Below the pieces are notes generated by a model. The model was not told the origin of the DNA, ran no database searches, and was given only the letters and a program-made list of their open reading frames with translations. Shown piece by piece: positions 62,478-64,000 of a DNA stretch of 64,000 nucleotides. Origin of the DNA: Ensifer adhaerens (GTDB lineage Bacteria; Pseudomonadota; Alphaproteobacteria; Rhizobiales; Rhizobiaceae). The translations under genes and the position numbers were made by a program. Position 1 is the stretch's first letter; each line of letters begins with the position of its first letter. The stretch spans positions 124,001 through 188,000 of the forward strand of contig NZ_PNFP01000014.1 of NCBI RefSeq assembly GCF_002940685.1. The letters run 5' to 3'.

Positions 62478-63362
62478 TCATGCTGACGCGACCGGTTCGG
62501 CGTCGCGTTGCAACCGATGGCGTCTAACCTCGCGTTTCCCCGCTGTCGCCCCATGCATGCTGGTCGTCACGATGCTCCAGCCCTCGGGCTCGCCGTCCCG
62601 CTGATGGTAAATGACCACCCAGTCTTTCATCTTTCCCAGTTCGTGGGCACGCCTGCTGTTGGAAAACAGAACGGTGAAATGCCAATCGCCCACTTGGGAA
62701 TGCATGACAGGAAGCCAGGCTTCATGTGTCGGGTTGAACCGACGGGGGGCTATCAGGCGTAGCGCGCCCGAAGCAGCTTTGTCACGATAGGCACGGTCGA
62801 GTTCGAGCAAAAGCGCATCGGGCGGTTTGCTCGATCTTTTCCAAAGGTAAGGCGTTGATCGACGCGCGAGGCGCTCAGCCAATGCGGAAGCGATCATTTG
62901 CTTTCGCCTGGGTCCGATGCCTTTCAGTGCGAAGTTGCCGCTGTGGATGGCGTTCTCCAGGTCTTCCAGGGTCTGGAGCGTGCCGTCTTCCGCCAAGAGA
63001 CCAGCCAATCGTGGCCCCATTCCGGGAATAGTGCGAAAGAGCACCTCCGGCGCAAGTTCACCTCGCAGACTTTCCAGTTGCCCCCAGTGGCCCGTTGTGA
63101 CCATTTCGATGATGGCGCTGGCGATTGCCTCTCCGACCGCAGGCAGTGCTTCGAGGGCTTCCCGGCCTCCTTCCGCGAGAATTGCAGCGATCGGTCGGTC
63201 GAGCGCGGCGACAACGTCGGAGGCACGCCGATAGGCACGGGGTCGGAAGCTTTCCTCTCCCTGTTCCTCAAGCAAACCTGCGTATTCACGCAAGTGCCCG
63301 GCGATCACCATGTTGTCGCATCGCATGTTTTCCTCAACGATCGGACCGGTCACTCTTGCCAC
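62478..63362 (-). CDS. PolX-like helix-hairpin-helix DNA-binding protein without polymerase domain
   Basis: A 294-residue protein. Residues about 15-90 match the 8-kDa domain of family X DNA polymerases (LLEEQGEESFRPRAYRRASD; LEALPAVGEAIASAIIEMVT). HhH units follow (RTIPGMGPRLAGLLAEDG; ALKGIGPRRKQMIASAL). The C-terminal part (VGDWHFTVLFSNSRRAHELG) is not a polymerase palm and lacks the Asp triad and PHP domain. It probably binds gapped or nicked DNA. It lies 25 bp after the DUF3775 gene and 82 bp before prs. Start at M1, M13 or M18. Confidence 0.82.
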   Translation of the reverse strand: MARVTGPIVEENMRCDNMVIAGHLREYAGLLEEQGEESFRPRAYRRASDVVAALDRPIAAILAEGGREALEALPAVGEAIASAIIEMVTTGHWGQLESLRGELAPEVLFRTIPGMGPRLAGLLAEDGTLQTLEDLENAIHSGNFALKGIGPRRKQMIASALAERLARRSTPYLWKRSSKPPDALLLELDRAYRDKAASGALRLIAPRRFNPTHEAWLPVMHSQVGDWHFTVLFSNSRRAHELGKMKDWVVIYHQRDGEPEGWSIVTTSMHGATAGKREVRRHRLQRDAEPVASA

Positions 63363-63387
63363 GCCATCCTCCTACTCGCATCGAGCG

Positions 63388-63807
63388 CTACAGGCGTCCC
63401 TTCTCGTACTCCTGGCAAGACTCTCCAAACGCGGCCATTGCCTCTTCCAGGTAATCCGCAAGAAGCGGTGTTCCGATCAAATAGGCGGCCGTGTGTTCAT
63501 TGTGGGCGTCTGAGGCCTCCGCGCGAATTCGCTGCCAGTCGTCCACCGTGTCGTCTCCGCGGCCGAGCCAGCAAAGGGCGACGAGGTCGATCTTCTCGTC
63601 CTCGTTCAACCCGGAGATCGTTGTTTCCAGCTCGGATTCGACGGGATCATCCGGTCGGTCTTCGAGCACGGAGATCATATTGTCGTCCGTGGCATTGGAG
63701 GCAGGGTCAACGTCGGAAACAACATCCTTGGCGTCGAATTCGCGCGCCTTGATGATGAGATAGCAAACTGTATCGGGCGAGATCGACAAGTCACAGGTTC
63801 TGCTCAT
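63388..63807 (-). CDS. DUF3775 family protein
   Basis: A 139-residue acidic protein with typical DUF3775 parts: the start SPDTVCYLIIKAREFDAKD, a central LNEDEKIDLVALCWLGRGD and the C-terminal TAAYLIGTPLLADYLEEAMA. The function of this alphaproteobacterial family is unknown. It is first in a minus-strand series with the HhH protein and PRPP synthetase. The operator at 63928 is 127 nt upstream. Confidence 0.88.
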   Translation of the reverse strand: MSRTCDLSISPDTVCYLIIKAREFDAKDVVSDVDPASNATDDNMISVLEDRPDDPVESELETTISGLNEDEKIDLVALCWLGRGDDTVDDWQRIRAEASDAHNEHTAAYLIGTPLLADYLEEAMAAFGESCQEYEKGRL

Positions 63808-63927
63808 CTGAATTCTCCACGCTTGCAGGTTTGCCCCGCTCTCGTCTTGTCACAATAAAGGGCGTTCAACTCGGCGGGCGAACACTCCTACCTTGTTGTC
63901 ATAATCGCAGGCTTGGACCAGAGCGCT

Positions 63928-63941
63928 TTGATGACCGTCAA
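63928..63941. promoter_or_regulatory. FixK/FNR-type operator (TTGATGACCGTCAA)
   Basis: Centred 127 nt upstream of the DUF3775 gene. On the other side, AGGAGGG at 63992-63998 is a strong ribosome-binding site for a plus-strand gene starting just beyond the window, about 70 nt from the operator centre. Confidence 0.85.
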
Positions 63942-64000
63942 AATAGCCGAGACGCTGGGCGGAATATCCCTGTTAGCCCTGAAGTTTTCTCAGGAGGGAT

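Noticed and set aside
1-64000. tRNA, rRNA or tmRNA genes
   Set aside because: I looked for typical cloverleaf ends and rRNA-like segments in the gaps and saw none; a covariance-model scan would be decisive.

Overview
The window looks like a large plasmid or symbiotic replicon of a Rhizobiaceae-type alphaproteobacterium (Ensifer/Sinorhizobium/Rhizobium). The reasons are a FixL-type hybrid oxygen-sensor kinase with FixK-like and FxkR-like regulators, a P1B-5 ATPase with a C-terminal hemerythrin domain resembling S. meliloti Nia, a paralogue of the alphaproteobacterial F1-ATPase zeta inhibitor, and many enzymes with high-GC codon use. I saw no rRNA, tRNA or CRISPR array. Species and replicon are inferences.

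Region 1 (1-12 kb) is accessory and partly decayed. It holds a winged-helix regulator divergent from a 1753-residue autotransporter-type adhesin that contains a near-perfect 516-bp tandem duplication. An IS256-family element follows, with both ends and an 8-bp target duplication; it interrupts a small XRE-type regulator gene. Next come a cold-shock gene killed by two lesions and an ArdC-like fragment.

Region 2 (12-64 kb) is a dense stress/dormancy island. I found 16 FNR/FixK-type operators (TTGAY-N4-RTCAA, one with a single mismatch), nearly all in promoter-length gaps and many shared by divergent genes. The downstream genes encode five universal stress proteins, Hsp20, an orphan GroEL plus a zeta-type F1-ATPase inhibitor, PEP synthase, PRPP synthetase, a PPK2 polyphosphate kinase, two P-type ATPases, MgtC, BON, MscS, MarC, DUF2254 and VIT-like membrane proteins, a DegP-like protease, an M50-CBS protease, a MacB-like ABC exporter, an FMN-binding protein, an ADH-GNAT fusion and a beta-CASP nuclease. 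Two paralogues have lost active-site residues: an ornithine carbamoyltransferase and a glucokinase.

The control unit lies in the middle (37.1-40.7 kb): a hybrid FixL with a haem-PAS domain, a CRP/FNR regulator with the FixK recognition helix, and a divergent OmpR-type regulator. A GTTACA-N4-GTTACA K-box separates the last two. The simplest reading is low O2 -> hFixL -> FxkR -> K-box -> FixK -> the operators across the island. In content, though not in homologous regulators, it resembles the DosR dormancy regulon of Mycobacterium tuberculosis.
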